Part shown: in pieces, positions 18,323 to 27,749 of the stretch
Layout: every line of letters starts with the position of its first letter
How positions within the stretch are numbered: the stretch's first letter is position 1
Assembly: GCA_022425725.1 (NCBI GenBank)
Contig: JAKMEY010000043.1
Span: 1-64,000 of the forward strand
DNA: 64,000 nt
DNA from: Ilumatobacteraceae bacterium
GTDB taxonomy: Bacteria; Actinomycetota; Acidimicrobiia; Acidimicrobiales; Ilumatobacteraceae
Direction of reading: 5' to 3'
Position numbers and translations under genes: made by a program
Notes under the pieces: generated by a model
The model's database searches: none
What the model was told of the DNA's origin: nothing
What the model saw: the letters and a program-made list of their open reading frames with translations, nothing else

Positions 18323-18687
18323 TGATCGGTGTCGGCGTTGACGTTGTCGACATCGAGCGATTTCGTCGTTCGCTGGCTCGAACACCGTCGATGCGAACCC
18401 GGCTGTTTACCGACGCCGAACTCGACTCGCTGTCAGGCCGTGTCGATGACGTGCCTGGGCTTGCCGCTCGTTTTGCTGCCCGAGAAGCATCGATGAAGGC
18501 CCTTGGTCTTGGGCTTGGAGCGTTCGGATTTCACGACGTGTCGGTGACGAAAGCCGAAAGTGGTGCTCCATCGTTGCTTGTTGTCGGAAGAGCGTTTGAA
18601 CTCGCAACTGAAGCAGGGGTCGAGCGTTGGCATCTCAGCCTGTCCCACGGTGACAGCGTGGCGATCGCGCAGGTGGTTGCTGAGTGA
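18322..18687 (+). CDS. acpS: Holo-[acyl-carrier-protein] synthase
   Basis: AcpS transfers 4'-phosphopantetheine from CoA to acyl carrier protein. The IGVGVDVVDIERF start with the metal-binding Asp, the AARFAAREASMKALG motif and the HLSLSHGDSVAIAQV end are typical. At 121 residues it is normal. The ATG shares its first base with the glmS stop (TGATG); GTG three bases earlier is an alternative. The downstream alr start overlaps its own stop. Confidence 0.94.
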   Translation: MIGVGVDVVDIERFRRSLARTPSMRTRLFTDAELDSLSGRVDDVPGLAARFAAREASMKALGLGLGAFGFHDVSVTKAESGAPSLLVVGRAFELATEAGVERWHLSLSHGDSVAIAQVVAE

Positions 18688-19838
18688 TGAAGGAAGATCT
18701 CTCGTTGCAGCGATGGTCGGGGGTGGATGTCGACACCAACGCCATCGAGAGCAATATGCGTCACCTTGTGGAGCGATGTGCACCAAGTTCTGTGTGGGCA
18801 GTGGTGAAGGCGAATGGCTACGGGCACGGTGCGATAACGGTGAGTCGGTCAGCTGTTGCGGGTGGCGCCAGTGGCCTCGCCGTTGCGCTCGTGCAAGAGG
18901 CTGCTGAGTTACGTCACGCCGGCATTGAGTCGCGGATATTGGTGTTGAGCGATCAGCCTCACGAGCAATATGAGGCGCTTCTCAATGCAAACGCCGAAGT
19001 GATGGTGTATCGGTCGGAGTCGATCGACGCTCTTGGAGCGGTCGCACAGCAACGCGGCGTGATTGCGAGAGTTCACCTCAAAGTCGATACCGGAATGCGC
19101 CGAGTTGGTGCAGAACCTTCGTCTGCCGAGGCGCTGCTGGCAAGCATTCAGCAGCACCCCAATCTTCAACTTGTCGGTGTGGCGACCCATTTCGCGACAG
19201 CTGACATACCTGGTCATCCCGGAATTGCTCAGCAGAGTGACGAGTTTGCGTCGGTGACCTCACTTGTTGAATCCGACACCGAAATTCACATGGCAAACTC
19301 TGCGGCGGCGTTGTCGGTGCCTGATAGTCGGTACACCTACGTACGAGCGGGCATTGCGCTGTATGGCATTGACCCGTCCACTGATCTCACACTCGATCGA
19401 GATGTGTTTTCGGCTGCGCTGCGCTGGTGGGCTCGGGTGTCGTACGTGAAAGTGGTTGAAGCGGGGGAGCACGTGTCGTATGGATGGCGATATCAAACGG
19501 CTCAACGCACGCGGCTCGCAACTATTCCCGTCGGGTATGCCGATGGAGTCCCTCGTCGATGGTCTGAAGTTGGTGGCGTGGTGCTCATTGGTGGTCGCCG
19601 GCGACCTGTCGTCGGCGTGGTGACCATGGATCAACTCGTGGTCGATCTTGGTCCCGAAGATGAGAATGACCCGATTGATATCGGAGATGAGGTCGTAATC
19701 ATCGGCCGCCAAGGTAACGAGCAGCTCATGGTCGAAGAGTGGGCAGAACGACTGGGCACGATCGGTTACGAGATCGTCTGCCAGATCAGCGGGCGCGTTC
19801 CGCGACGAGCAGTGGGGTTGCCGACTGAGCAGTCGTAG
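18687..19838 (+). CDS. alr: Alanine racemase
   Basis: A PLP enzyme that makes D-alanine for peptidoglycan. The PLP lysine lies in WAVVKANGYGHGA near the N terminus. VDTGMRRVG, the catalytic-region YVRAGIALYGIDP and the C-terminal VTMDQLVVDLG and GDEVVIIG stretches are family signatures. The length of about 383 is normal. The start at 18687 shares a base with the acpS stop (TGATG); GTG 18684 is an alternative. Its place between acpS and tsaE is typical of actinobacteria. Confidence 0.96.
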   Translation: MKEDLSLQRWSGVDVDTNAIESNMRHLVERCAPSSVWAVVKANGYGHGAITVSRSAVAGGASGLAVALVQEAAELRHAGIESRILVLSDQPHEQYEALLNANAEVMVYRSESIDALGAVAQQRGVIARVHLKVDTGMRRVGAEPSSAEALLASIQQHPNLQLVGVATHFATADIPGHPGIAQQSDEFASVTSLVESDTEIHMANSAAALSVPDSRYTYVRAGIALYGIDPSTDLTLDRDVFSAALRWWARVSYVKVVEAGEHVSYGWRYQTAQRTRLATIPVGYADGVPRRWSEVGGVVLIGGRRRPVVGVVTMDQLVVDLGPEDENDPIDIGDEVVIIGRQGNEQLMVEEWAERLGTIGYEIVCQISGRVPRRAVGLPTEQS

Positions 19839-19851
19839 CATCGTTACCAAT

Positions 19852-20334
19852 ATGTGGTTTCGAACGACATCCCCGAGTGACACGCGCGACTTTGCGGCTG
19901 CTCTTGCGCGGGTCGTTCGAAGTGGCGACACAGTCGTGTTGACCGGCGAAATGGGTTCTGGAAAAACGGTGTTTGCCCAAGGCATTGGTGCCGCCCTTGG
20001 TGTTACCGAACCGATGACCTCTCCCACGTTCACGCTGGTGAACACCTACGACTGTGGCAATCTCACCGTGCACCACGCTGACCTCTATCGGCTTGATCGA
20101 ACGGTAGAGGTCGCTGACCTTGCGTTGAGTGAACTGGCGGAATTCAGCGGTGTCGTGCTCATCGAATGGGGAGAGGCCGCAATCGATGAGATTGTCGACT
20201 ATTTAGAAGTCCACATCGACGTCGACATCGATGATGACGCAGGTGAACTCCGAGAATTCATTTTTGACACGGTGGGGCCAAGTTGGGACCGTCGTCGCGA
20301 CATGCTGTCAACCGCTCTGGAGGCATGGTCGTGA
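19852..20334 (+). CDS. tsaE: tRNA t6A biosynthesis ATPase TsaE
   Basis: TsaE is the ATPase that works with TsaB and TsaD in making N6-threonylcarbamoyladenosine in tRNAs. The Walker A is GEMGSGKT. MTSPTFTLVN and the HHADLYRLD motif are diagnostic, and LIEWGE follows. At 160 residues it is normal. Its stop overlaps the GTG start of tsaB. tsaE, tsaB and tsaD are all within this operon; the fourth gene, tsaC/sua5, is not in the window. Confidence 0.95.
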   Translation: MWFRTTSPSDTRDFAAALARVVRSGDTVVLTGEMGSGKTVFAQGIGAALGVTEPMTSPTFTLVNTYDCGNLTVHHADLYRLDRTVEVADLALSELAEFSGVVLIEWGEAAIDEIVDYLEVHIDVDIDDDAGELREFIFDTVGPSWDRRRDMLSTALEAWS

Positions 20335-21026
20335 TCGTTCTCGGTATTGAAAGTGCAACCGAATCGGTTGGCGTCGCCCTTGCAGCGTCAGACGGGGTGT
20401 TAGCCAATGTCGAAGTTGCTCGAGGCCGTCGTCATGCAGAGTCGATCGTTCCTTGCGTTCAGTTCGTCTGCGAACGAGCTGATCTCGAACTTTCTGAAGT
20501 GGGAGCTATTGCAGTTGATGTCGGCCCTGGATTGTTTACTGGCATGCGGGTCGGAATCGCAACCGCAAAATCGTTGGCGATGGCACTCAACATTCCGATG
20601 GTGCCGATGACATCACTTGAGGTTTTGGCTGCAGCGGAGGCGACCACCGACGACATCATCGTGCCTGTTGTTGATGCGCGAAAGTCTGAAGTCTTCTGGG
20701 CCATGTACCGGCGCACTCGCCAAGGGCTTGAACTCTTGCATCAACCAACCGTCGGGTCAGTCGACGATTTGGTCTCAGATTTGATGGCGCGAGACCAGTC
20801 GAGCGTGTGTGTCGGCGATGGGGCCCACCGCTACGGCGATGACATCACGGCCGGATTTAGTTGCTCGATTGGTGCTGCGGTTCACCCATCGGCATCGGTG
20901 CTGGCAAGTGAGGCAGTTCTCCGGGCGATTCGTGATGAGACGGTTGTAGAGCAGATGGTTGAGCCGGTGTACCTTCGCCAGCCCGATGCTCAGATCAATT
21001 GGAGCACGCGCGAGGTGAGGTCATGA
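20331..21026 (+). CDS. tsaB: tRNA t6A biosynthesis protein TsaB
   Basis: TsaB is a non-catalytic ASKHA-fold paralogue of TsaD that activates it by dimerisation. VLGIESATESVGVAL, VDVGPGLFTGMRVGIATAKSLA and PVVDARKSEVFWAMY are family motifs. I chose GTG 20331 because GGAGG (20319-20323) is seven bases upstream, whereas the in-frame ATG 20325 is only one base from it. The GTGA overlap with tsaE suggests coupling. The protein is 231 residues long. Confidence 0.93.
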   Translation: MIVLGIESATESVGVALAASDGVLANVEVARGRRHAESIVPCVQFVCERADLELSEVGAIAVDVGPGLFTGMRVGIATAKSLAMALNIPMVPMTSLEVLAAAEATTDDIIVPVVDARKSEVFWAMYRRTRQGLELLHQPTVGSVDDLVSDLMARDQSSVCVGDGAHRYGDDITAGFSCSIGAAVHPSASVLASEAVLRAIRDETVVEQMVEPVYLRQPDAQINWSTREVRS

Positions 21027-21547
21027 TGCGGCGAGGAATCGTGATCGAAGCGATGAAGCGCCGCCATCTGAGACAAGTGCTTGTGATCGAAGCCGCAACC
21101 TACGACCGCCACTGGTCGCGTCAGGTATTTCTTGACGAACTTACCGAGGTTGGTCGGGGAGGACGTCACTACCTCATCGCTCGCCGTGGCCGGACGATCG
21201 TGGGATACGCCGGGTTATGGGTTGTCGAAGCCGCAGGTGACCGAGAGGCGCACGTGACGAACATTGTGGTGAGTGAGTCAGTGCGCCGTGAGGGCATTGG
21301 TGCTGCACTCATGATGAAACTTGCGGAACATGCGCGGGCACAACGAGCGACGGCGTGGACTCTCGAGGTTCGCGCGTCGGCTGAGCCGGCGCAGGCCATG
21401 TATCAGCGGTTTGGCTTCGCACCTGCCGGTTACCGAAAGGCCTATTACGAGCACGGCGAGGACGCCGTAGTGATGTGGTGTCATCGACTCGGCGATGGTG
21501 ACTATCTTGACCGTTGCGCAGACCGGCTGACAGGGAGGTGTGCGTGA
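21023..21547 (+). CDS. rimI: Ribosomal-protein-alanine N-acetyltransferase RimI-like
   Basis: A GNAT-fold acetyltransferase; RimI acetylates the N terminus of S18 in E. coli. The acetyl-CoA loop is SVRREGIGAALM, in the expected V/RxxGxG/A form. LEVRASAEPAQAMYQRFGFAPAGYRKAYY is the RimI-type C-terminal half. The length is 174 residues. The start at 21023 overlaps the tsaB stop (ATGA) behind a GAGGTGAGG binding site. The tsaB-rimI-tsaD order is widespread. Its substrate is inferred from context. Confidence 0.9.
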   Translation: MMRRGIVIEAMKRRHLRQVLVIEAATYDRHWSRQVFLDELTEVGRGGRHYLIARRGRTIVGYAGLWVVEAAGDREAHVTNIVVSESVRREGIGAALMMKLAEHARAQRATAWTLEVRASAEPAQAMYQRFGFAPAGYRKAYYEHGEDAVVMWCHRLGDGDYLDRCADRLTGRCA

Positions 21548-22590
21548 TGTCGCTACCAGAGGTTGTCGTTGGGCCAGATACGGTCATCCTCGGAATCGAG
21601 ACGAGTTGTGACGAGACTGCTGCAGCCGTGGTGATGGGCGGTGATGACGTGGTGTCATCGGTGGTGTCGAGCCAAATTGATGTACATGCCGAGTTCGGTG
21701 GCGTCGTTCCTGAGGTGGCGAGCCGCGCCCACCTTGAATCGATCAACCCGGTCGTGCGTCGGGCGATCGATGACGCGGGTATCGACGAGCACCGCATCGA
21801 TGCAATTGCGTGCACTGTCGGCCCCGGTCTCATCGGAGCGTTGCTTGTCGGAGTGTCGTCGGCGAAGGCTCTTGCGTTGGCCTGGAACACACCGTTTGTC
21901 GGAGTCAACCACCTTGAAGCCCATCTCTACGCGAGCTTTCTTGAAGATCCGACCTTGGAGTTTCCGCTAGTTGTGTTGCTCGTCTCGGGGGGCCACACCA
22001 TGCTCGTCGAGATGAAAGGGCATGGCGACTACCGGCTGCTCGGTCGCACGATTGATGATGCGGCTGGGGAAGCGTTCGACAAAGTCGCCCGTTATCTTGA
22101 TCTCGGCTACCCGGGTGGCCCGGCGATTGATCGTGCGGCCACCGAAGGTGATCCGGGAGCAGTGAATTTTCCAAGGGCGATGATGGACGACGGTCTCAAT
22201 TTCAGTTTCAGCGGACTGAAGACTTCGGTGGTGAACTTTGTTCGCAAGCATCCGGAAGTGTCATCTGTTGACATCGCAGCATCGTTCCAGCAAGCAGTGA
22301 GTGATGTGTTGGTCCACAAAGCGATGAAGGCAGCTCGCAACGTGGGAGCAACCGGGGTTGTTCTTGGAGGCGGTGTTGCGGCGAACACCCAACTGCGGTC
22401 TGATCTTCAAGCAGCCTGCGCAGACGACGGTATTGGAGCATTTCTCCCTGGACGCGAGATGTGCACTGACAATGCTGCGATGATTGCGGCTGCGGGCTGG
22501 CATCGGCTGCGGGCCCTTGGCCCAAGCCGTCTCGATATCGGAGCGTTTCCGTCGATGCCTCTCGTAGAAGCGGGGATCGCCGATGGCTGA
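21547..22590 (+). CDS. tsaD: tRNA N6-adenosine threonylcarbamoyltransferase TsaD
   Basis: TsaD transfers the threonylcarbamoyl group to A37 of ANN-decoding tRNAs. ILGIETSCDETAAAVV at the start, the metal site HLEAH, VSGGHTMLVE and the LGGGVAANTQLR stretch are diagnostic. With the start at ATG 21547 (TGATG with rimI, GGGAGG eight bases upstream) it has 347 residues, the normal length. An upstream frame extension into rimI is unlikely to be used. Confidence 0.96.
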   Translation: MSLPEVVVGPDTVILGIETSCDETAAAVVMGGDDVVSSVVSSQIDVHAEFGGVVPEVASRAHLESINPVVRRAIDDAGIDEHRIDAIACTVGPGLIGALLVGVSSAKALALAWNTPFVGVNHLEAHLYASFLEDPTLEFPLVVLLVSGGHTMLVEMKGHGDYRLLGRTIDDAAGEAFDKVARYLDLGYPGGPAIDRAATEGDPGAVNFPRAMMDDGLNFSFSGLKTSVVNFVRKHPEVSSVDIAASFQQAVSDVLVHKAMKAARNVGATGVVLGGGVAANTQLRSDLQAACADDGIGAFLPGREMCTDNAAMIAAAGWHRLRALGPSRLDIGAFPSMPLVEAGIADG

Positions 22591-23782
22591 GCGAATCCCA
22601 ATGAAGATCGGTGATCACACGCTGGCTGCGCCGGTGGTGTTGGCGCCGATGGCGGGCGTGACTAACGCCGCTTTTCGATCAATTTGTCGTCAACACGCTC
22701 CCGGATTGGTGTACGTCAATGAGATGGTGATGGCGGCAGCCATCGTTCATCGAAACGACAAAACGATGCGAATGATGTCATTCGCTCCCGATGAGAACCC
22801 GCGAAGTCTGCAGATCTATGGCAGTGATCCAGCCCAGTTGGGGCATGCCGTATCGATCGTGTGCGAAGAAGGGCTCGTCGATCATGTCGACCTCAACTTC
22901 GGTTGCCCGGCGGCAAAGGTGACGCGAAAAGGTGGTGGAGCTGCTGTTCCCGCCCGCCCGGCGTTACTTCGAACAATTTTCCGTGCTGCGGTGAAAGCCG
23001 CTGAACCGTTTGGCATTCCGGTGACGGCAAAGTTCAGGATGGGCCTCGACGACGCCTTTCGAACCGATCGAGACGCTGCGCTGATTTGTGCCGACGAGGG
23101 AGCCGCATGGGTAGCAATGCATGCGCGAACCGTTGAGCAGCACTATTCAGGTGATGCAAGGTGGGGCGCGATCACGCAACTCAAACAGCTTGTTGTCGAC
23201 GCCGGCCACAACATTCCAGTGTTGGGCAATGGCGACATTTGGGAAGCTCAAGATGCGCTCAACATGATGAATCAGACCGGATGCGATGGAGTCGTAATCG
23301 GTCGTGGATGCCTCGGTCGGCCGTGGCTGTTCTCTGATTTGGTCGATGCATTTGCAGGCCGAGAGGTTCCAGCGCCTCGCGCACTCGGTGAGGTTGCGGA
23401 TGGGATGCTGTCGCATGCCCGAGCCCTTGTTGATCATTATTCGGCCGATGTGGTGATGAAGAAGGGCAAGCGGCTCGATGGTGAGAATTTCGCGATGCGA
23501 GATTTTCGCAAGCATGCCTCGTGGTATCTCACCGGGTATCCGGTTGGCCCTGAAGTGCGGCGTCGCTTTTCGATGGTGGCGACCGTTGCTGAGCTCGAGC
23601 AGTTGCTCGCCGAACTCGACCGGTCAGCCCAGATCGTCGAGGGAGGGGCGCGCATTCGACGCGGTCACACGAATGGCCCTATCAAGGTTGCGTTGCCAGA
23701 GGGCTTTCTCACCGCTGACGATGCAGATAGCGATATGACGATTCCTGATGACGCCCGAGAGATGGCGATTTCGGGTGGCTGA
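22583..23782 (+). CDS. dusB: tRNA-dihydrouridine synthase, DusB-like
   Basis: An FMN enzyme that reduces uridines in the tRNA D-loop. The (beta/alpha)8 motifs are in order: APMAGVTNAAFR at the flavin site, LNFGCPAAKVTRKGGG with the catalytic Cys, KFRMG, MHARTVEQHYSG and the C-terminal phosphate-binding VIGRGCLGRPWLF. After the core of about 320 residues it has an unassigned tail rich in charge, giving 399 residues. The start overlaps the tsaD stop by eight bases. The subclass is inferred from the motif set. Confidence 0.92.
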   Translation: MAERIPMKIGDHTLAAPVVLAPMAGVTNAAFRSICRQHAPGLVYVNEMVMAAAIVHRNDKTMRMMSFAPDENPRSLQIYGSDPAQLGHAVSIVCEEGLVDHVDLNFGCPAAKVTRKGGGAAVPARPALLRTIFRAAVKAAEPFGIPVTAKFRMGLDDAFRTDRDAALICADEGAAWVAMHARTVEQHYSGDARWGAITQLKQLVVDAGHNIPVLGNGDIWEAQDALNMMNQTGCDGVVIGRGCLGRPWLFSDLVDAFAGREVPAPRALGEVADGMLSHARALVDHYSADVVMKKGKRLDGENFAMRDFRKHASWYLTGYPVGPEVRRRFSMVATVAELEQLLAELDRSAQIVEGGARIRRGHTNGPIKVALPEGFLTADDADSDMTIPDDAREMAISGG

Positions 23783-24365
23783 ACTTGTTCTTGCGTCGGG
23801 TTCACCGCGCCGGAAATCACTGTTGAGCGATCTTGATGTTGACTTCATAGTGGTGCCAGCTGACGTTGACGAATCGTCGCTGGTCGGTGAGGACGCCAAA
23901 ACTTATGTCGCTCGTGTTGCCACGTTGAAGGCACAGACGGTGCGCGAGTCGTACCCGAATGTGGTCGTTCTCGCCGCCGATACGACAGTTGATCGCGATG
24001 GAGAGATTCTTGCGAAACCGGTTGACGCCGCCGCAGCAGCCTCGATGCTGCGGTCGCTATCAGGTCGGGAGCACTTCACCCATACTGCGGTCTGTGTGGC
24101 CCATGGTGACCTTGTCGACACGGTGGTCGTGTCAACTGCGGTGACGTTTAGGTCTCTCGCTACTGAAGAAATCGACTGGTATGTCCGCACCGGCGAACCC
24201 CTCGATAAGGCGGGGGCGTACGGTATTCAAGGCCGGGCCGCAGCATTTGTCTCATCGATTTCGGGCAGTGTGTCAAACGTGGTTGGGCTTCCTCTTGCGG
24301 AAACCATCGAGTTGCTTCGAAAAGCTGGTGTGAACGCTGCAGGAACCGCTCGCTCAAGCGGTTAG
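23775..24365 (+). CDS. maf: Maf-like nucleotide pyrophosphatase
   Basis: Maf proteins hydrolyse non-canonical or pyrimidine nucleoside triphosphates and are linked to cell-division arrest. LVLASGSPRRKSLL, the VLAADTTVD metal-site motif, and DKAGAYGIQGRAAAFV are diagnostic. The GTG at 23775 is chosen because it places the conserved ASGSPRR at the usual distance from the start; an ATG at 23748 would add nine unconserved residues. It overlaps the end of the Dus gene by eight bases. Its own stop lies within the first CIRCE-like element. The length is 196 residues. Confidence 0.93.
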   Translation: MAELVLASGSPRRKSLLSDLDVDFIVVPADVDESSLVGEDAKTYVARVATLKAQTVRESYPNVVVLAADTTVDRDGEILAKPVDAAAAASMLRSLSGREHFTHTAVCVAHGDLVDTVVVSTAVTFRSLATEEIDWYVRTGEPLDKAGAYGIQGRAAAFVSSISGSVSNVVGLPLAETIELLRKAGVNAAGTARSSG

Positions 24366-24388
24366 CACTCCCTACTGCCGGTTGCTAA
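24362..24388 (+). promoter_or_regulatory. CIRCE-like element, upstream copy
   Basis: TTAGCACTC, nine bases, then GGTTGCTAA. The left arm is a perfect CIRCE half-site; the right arm matches GAGTGCTAA at seven of nine positions. It overlaps the maf stop codon and lies about 100 bases before groES. It may be a second, weaker HrcA site. Confidence 0.6.
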
Positions 24389-24409
24389 TCAGTCACCTGC
24401 ACCGTAGCC

Positions 24410-24436
24410 TTGGCACTCGTCAATTATGAGTGCTAA
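24410..24436 (+). promoter_or_regulatory. CIRCE element, HrcA operator of groESL
   Basis: TTGGCACTC, nine bases (GTCAATTAT), then GAGTGCTAA: one mismatch from the consensus TTAGCACTC-N9-GAGTGCTAA. It sits 55 bases before the groES start. The known role of this element is binding the HrcA repressor, which releases groE under heat stress. An hrcA gene is not in the window. Confidence 0.9.
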
Positions 24437-24491
24437 TGAAGTGATTGGCGTTATTACATCAACCCCTGTTCACGCCATGGAGGCTTGCAAC

Positions 24492-24785
24492 ATGAATTTA
24501 CAGCCGCTCGATGACCGCATTGTCGTCCAGCCGAATGAGGCCGAGACGCAGACTGCGTCAGGACTCGTGATTCCCGATACGGCAAAGGAAAAGCCACAGC
24601 AGGGCACCGTTCTCGCTGTAGGCCCTGGAAAGCGCGCCGAGGCCAGCGGAGAATTGATACCGCTCGGCATCAACGTTGGTGACGTTGTCCTGTACTCAAA
24701 GTACGGCGGAACTGAAGTCGCCGTCGATGGTGATGATTTGCTCGTTCTTTCGGGCCGCGACGTACTTGCAATTGTGGAGAAGTGA
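24492..24785 (+). CDS. groES: Co-chaperonin GroES
   Basis: The heptameric lid of the GroEL folding chamber. [18 protein letters not shown], the mobile loop [20 protein letters not shown] and the KYGGTEV stretch are typical. The start ATG 24492 is eight bases after GGAGG (24479-24483); the frame extends upstream but without family similarity. The 97-residue length is normal. It is followed nine bases later by groEL, under two CIRCE-like elements. Confidence 0.97.
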   Translation: MNLQPLDDRIVVQPNEAETQTASGLVIPDTAKEKPQQGTVLAVGPGKRAEASGELIPLGINVGDVVLYSKYGGTEVAVDGDDLLVLSGRDVLAIVEK

Positions 24786-26429
<1,644 letters not shown>

Positions 26430-26454
26430 CGCCCATACGACCCCGAGTCGTTTG

Positions 26455-26491
26455 ATGGAGCCCGGGCACATGCCCGGGCTCCATTGTTTTT
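26455..26491 (+). terminator. Rho-independent terminator after groEL
   Basis: A perfect stem, ATGGAGCCCGGGCA / TGCCCGGGCTCCAT, with a two-base centre (CA), followed by TGTTTTT. It ends the groESL unit 25 bases after the groEL stop. Confidence 0.93.
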
Positions 26492-26541
26492 CGGTTCCTG
26501 TTGAAAGCGACGCTCAATCAATCCGTCCGTAGAATGTGTGC

Positions 26542-26721
26542 ATGGCATTTGAACGTCCAGCCCCTGATCTCAACAAGTTGCAGACCGCGTGGGACGAGTG
26601 GGAGCGCGGCGAGCAGCTCCCTGGCAAGGTGCTTGCAAACCTGAAGACTGCTGGCATGGCTGAAGTGCTCAACGAACTTGTTCAATCCGGATGGGTGCCA
26701 GGAACCTCAACGAGTGAGTGA
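26542..26721 (+). CDS. Small conserved-looking hypothetical protein
   Basis: A 59-residue hydrophilic protein rich in W, E and L (for example LQTAWDEWERGEQLPGKVL), with no signal peptide or membrane span. I do not recognise it. The ATG at 26542 is preceded by TAGAAT six bases upstream and no ribosome binding site, as expected for a leaderless message. Its end overlaps the GTG start of the Nudix gene by eight bases, so the two probably form one transcription unit. The compact size, overlap and codon use support a real gene. Confidence 0.65.
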   Translation: MAFERPAPDLNKLQTAWDEWERGEQLPGKVLANLKTAGMAEVLNELVQSGWVPGTSTSE

Positions 26722-27385
26722 ACCAGCGCCTCGGGGCGGACAGCAGGTCGTTCCGCGTCCGACGGTGTGGAATCGGGTGATGAGCCCGCCCTGGAACGTT
26801 GATGCTGAAGCGATCATCTCCACACAACAGATAACCGAGGTTGTCGATACCGAGGGTTTACCAATTCAGCCAGCATTCGACGGCGCTCGTCACGCTGCTG
26901 TTCTTGTCGCACTCGCTCCTGGTTCGCAAGGGGTTGAAGTCTTGTTGACACGGCGCTCTCAGCAGCTCCGCCAACACAAAGGTGAGATCTCGTTTCCGGG
27001 TGGTCGGATGGACCCAGGAGAAACCGCCACGCAGACCGCCTTACGGGAAGCTCATGAAGAAGTAGGTCTCCACCCATCGTTGGTGACGATCGTCGGTGAA
27101 CTTTCCCATGTGAACACGGTGGTGAGTATGAGCTACATCATTCCAAAGGTCGGCTTACTCGATGCTCCGGTGCCGCTCACTCCACAGACAATGGAAGCCG
27201 ACAAGGTGATGTGGGTACCGCTCGCTGAACTCACGGCGACTGGCACCTATCACGGCGAGTTATGGGGGAGTTCGCCCACCGATCGACTCCTGCACTTCTT
27301 TGAGTTGGCTGATGAAACGGTGTGGGGTGCAACCGGCCGAATGTTGGTCGACTTACTCGTTCGGCTTTATTCGCCGTCGGTCTGA
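26714..27385 (+). CDS. Nudix hydrolase, CoA pyrophosphatase-like
   Basis: The Nudix box is complete: GGRMDPGETATQTALREAHEEVG. The preceding QLRQHKGEISFPGG segment is typical of the subfamily that splits coenzyme A or its esters (NUDT7/YeaB type), which is the likely but unproven substrate. The GTG at 26714 overlaps the upstream small gene; with it the protein has 223 residues. The first 40 residues are Pro/Gln-rich and not conserved, so a later start is possible. The 3' end overlaps the convergent gene on the minus strand by 19 bases. Confidence 0.85.
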   Translation: MSEPAPRGGQQVVPRPTVWNRVMSPPWNVDAEAIISTQQITEVVDTEGLPIQPAFDGARHAAVLVALAPGSQGVEVLLTRRSQQLRQHKGEISFPGGRMDPGETATQTALREAHEEVGLHPSLVTIVGELSHVNTVVSMSYIIPKVGLLDAPVPLTPQTMEADKVMWVPLAELTATGTYHGELWGSSPTDRLLHFFELADETVWGATGRMLVDLLVRLYSPSV

Positions 27386-27744
27386 AGCGACGAGACCGGT
27401 TGATTCTTTCGCGCTCCAGCAACGATTCGCCAGCCGATGAAACCAACGCCGCTGATCACGAGACCGAAGACGAGCATTTGGCGCCAGCCGCCTTTCGCTT
27501 CACTTCCGCAGCCTGGTTTTGGAATCGCGCTGATGCAGTCGCTGAGGTCACGTTCTTCAGGAATGAAGTCGTTGTAGGTCACCGTTGGTGTGTTGGCGTC
27601 ACCGATGCCGGTGCCTTCTTCAGCTGAGACCGACCCGGTACCCATTGCGATAAAGGTGATCGCGGCAATAGCAGTAGCGGCAGCGAGGGCGAGGCGTCGA
27701 GAAATTTCTCGACGATGATCGTGTGCGGAGCGTTGAATGACCAC
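27367..27744 (-). CDS. Putative membrane or exported small protein
   Basis: A 125-residue protein that I cannot assign. A hydrophobic segment (about 19-35) ends in SVSAEE, like a signal peptide with an AxA-type site. A middle section with two Cys (DCISAIPKPGCG) follows. A second membrane span lies near the C terminus (LVFGLVISGVGFIGWRIVAGA), then a basic, cytosolic tail. This suggests a type I membrane protein with a short extracellular domain. It starts at GTG 27744, five bases from the divergent guaA start, and its end overlaps the Nudix gene. Confidence 0.7.
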   Translation of the reverse strand: MVIQRSAHDHRREISRRLALAAATAIAAITFIAMGTGSVSAEEGTGIGDANTPTVTYNDFIPEERDLSDCISAIPKPGCGSEAKGGWRQMLVFGLVISGVGFIGWRIVAGARKNQPVSSLQTDGE

Positions 27745-27749
27745 ATTGA

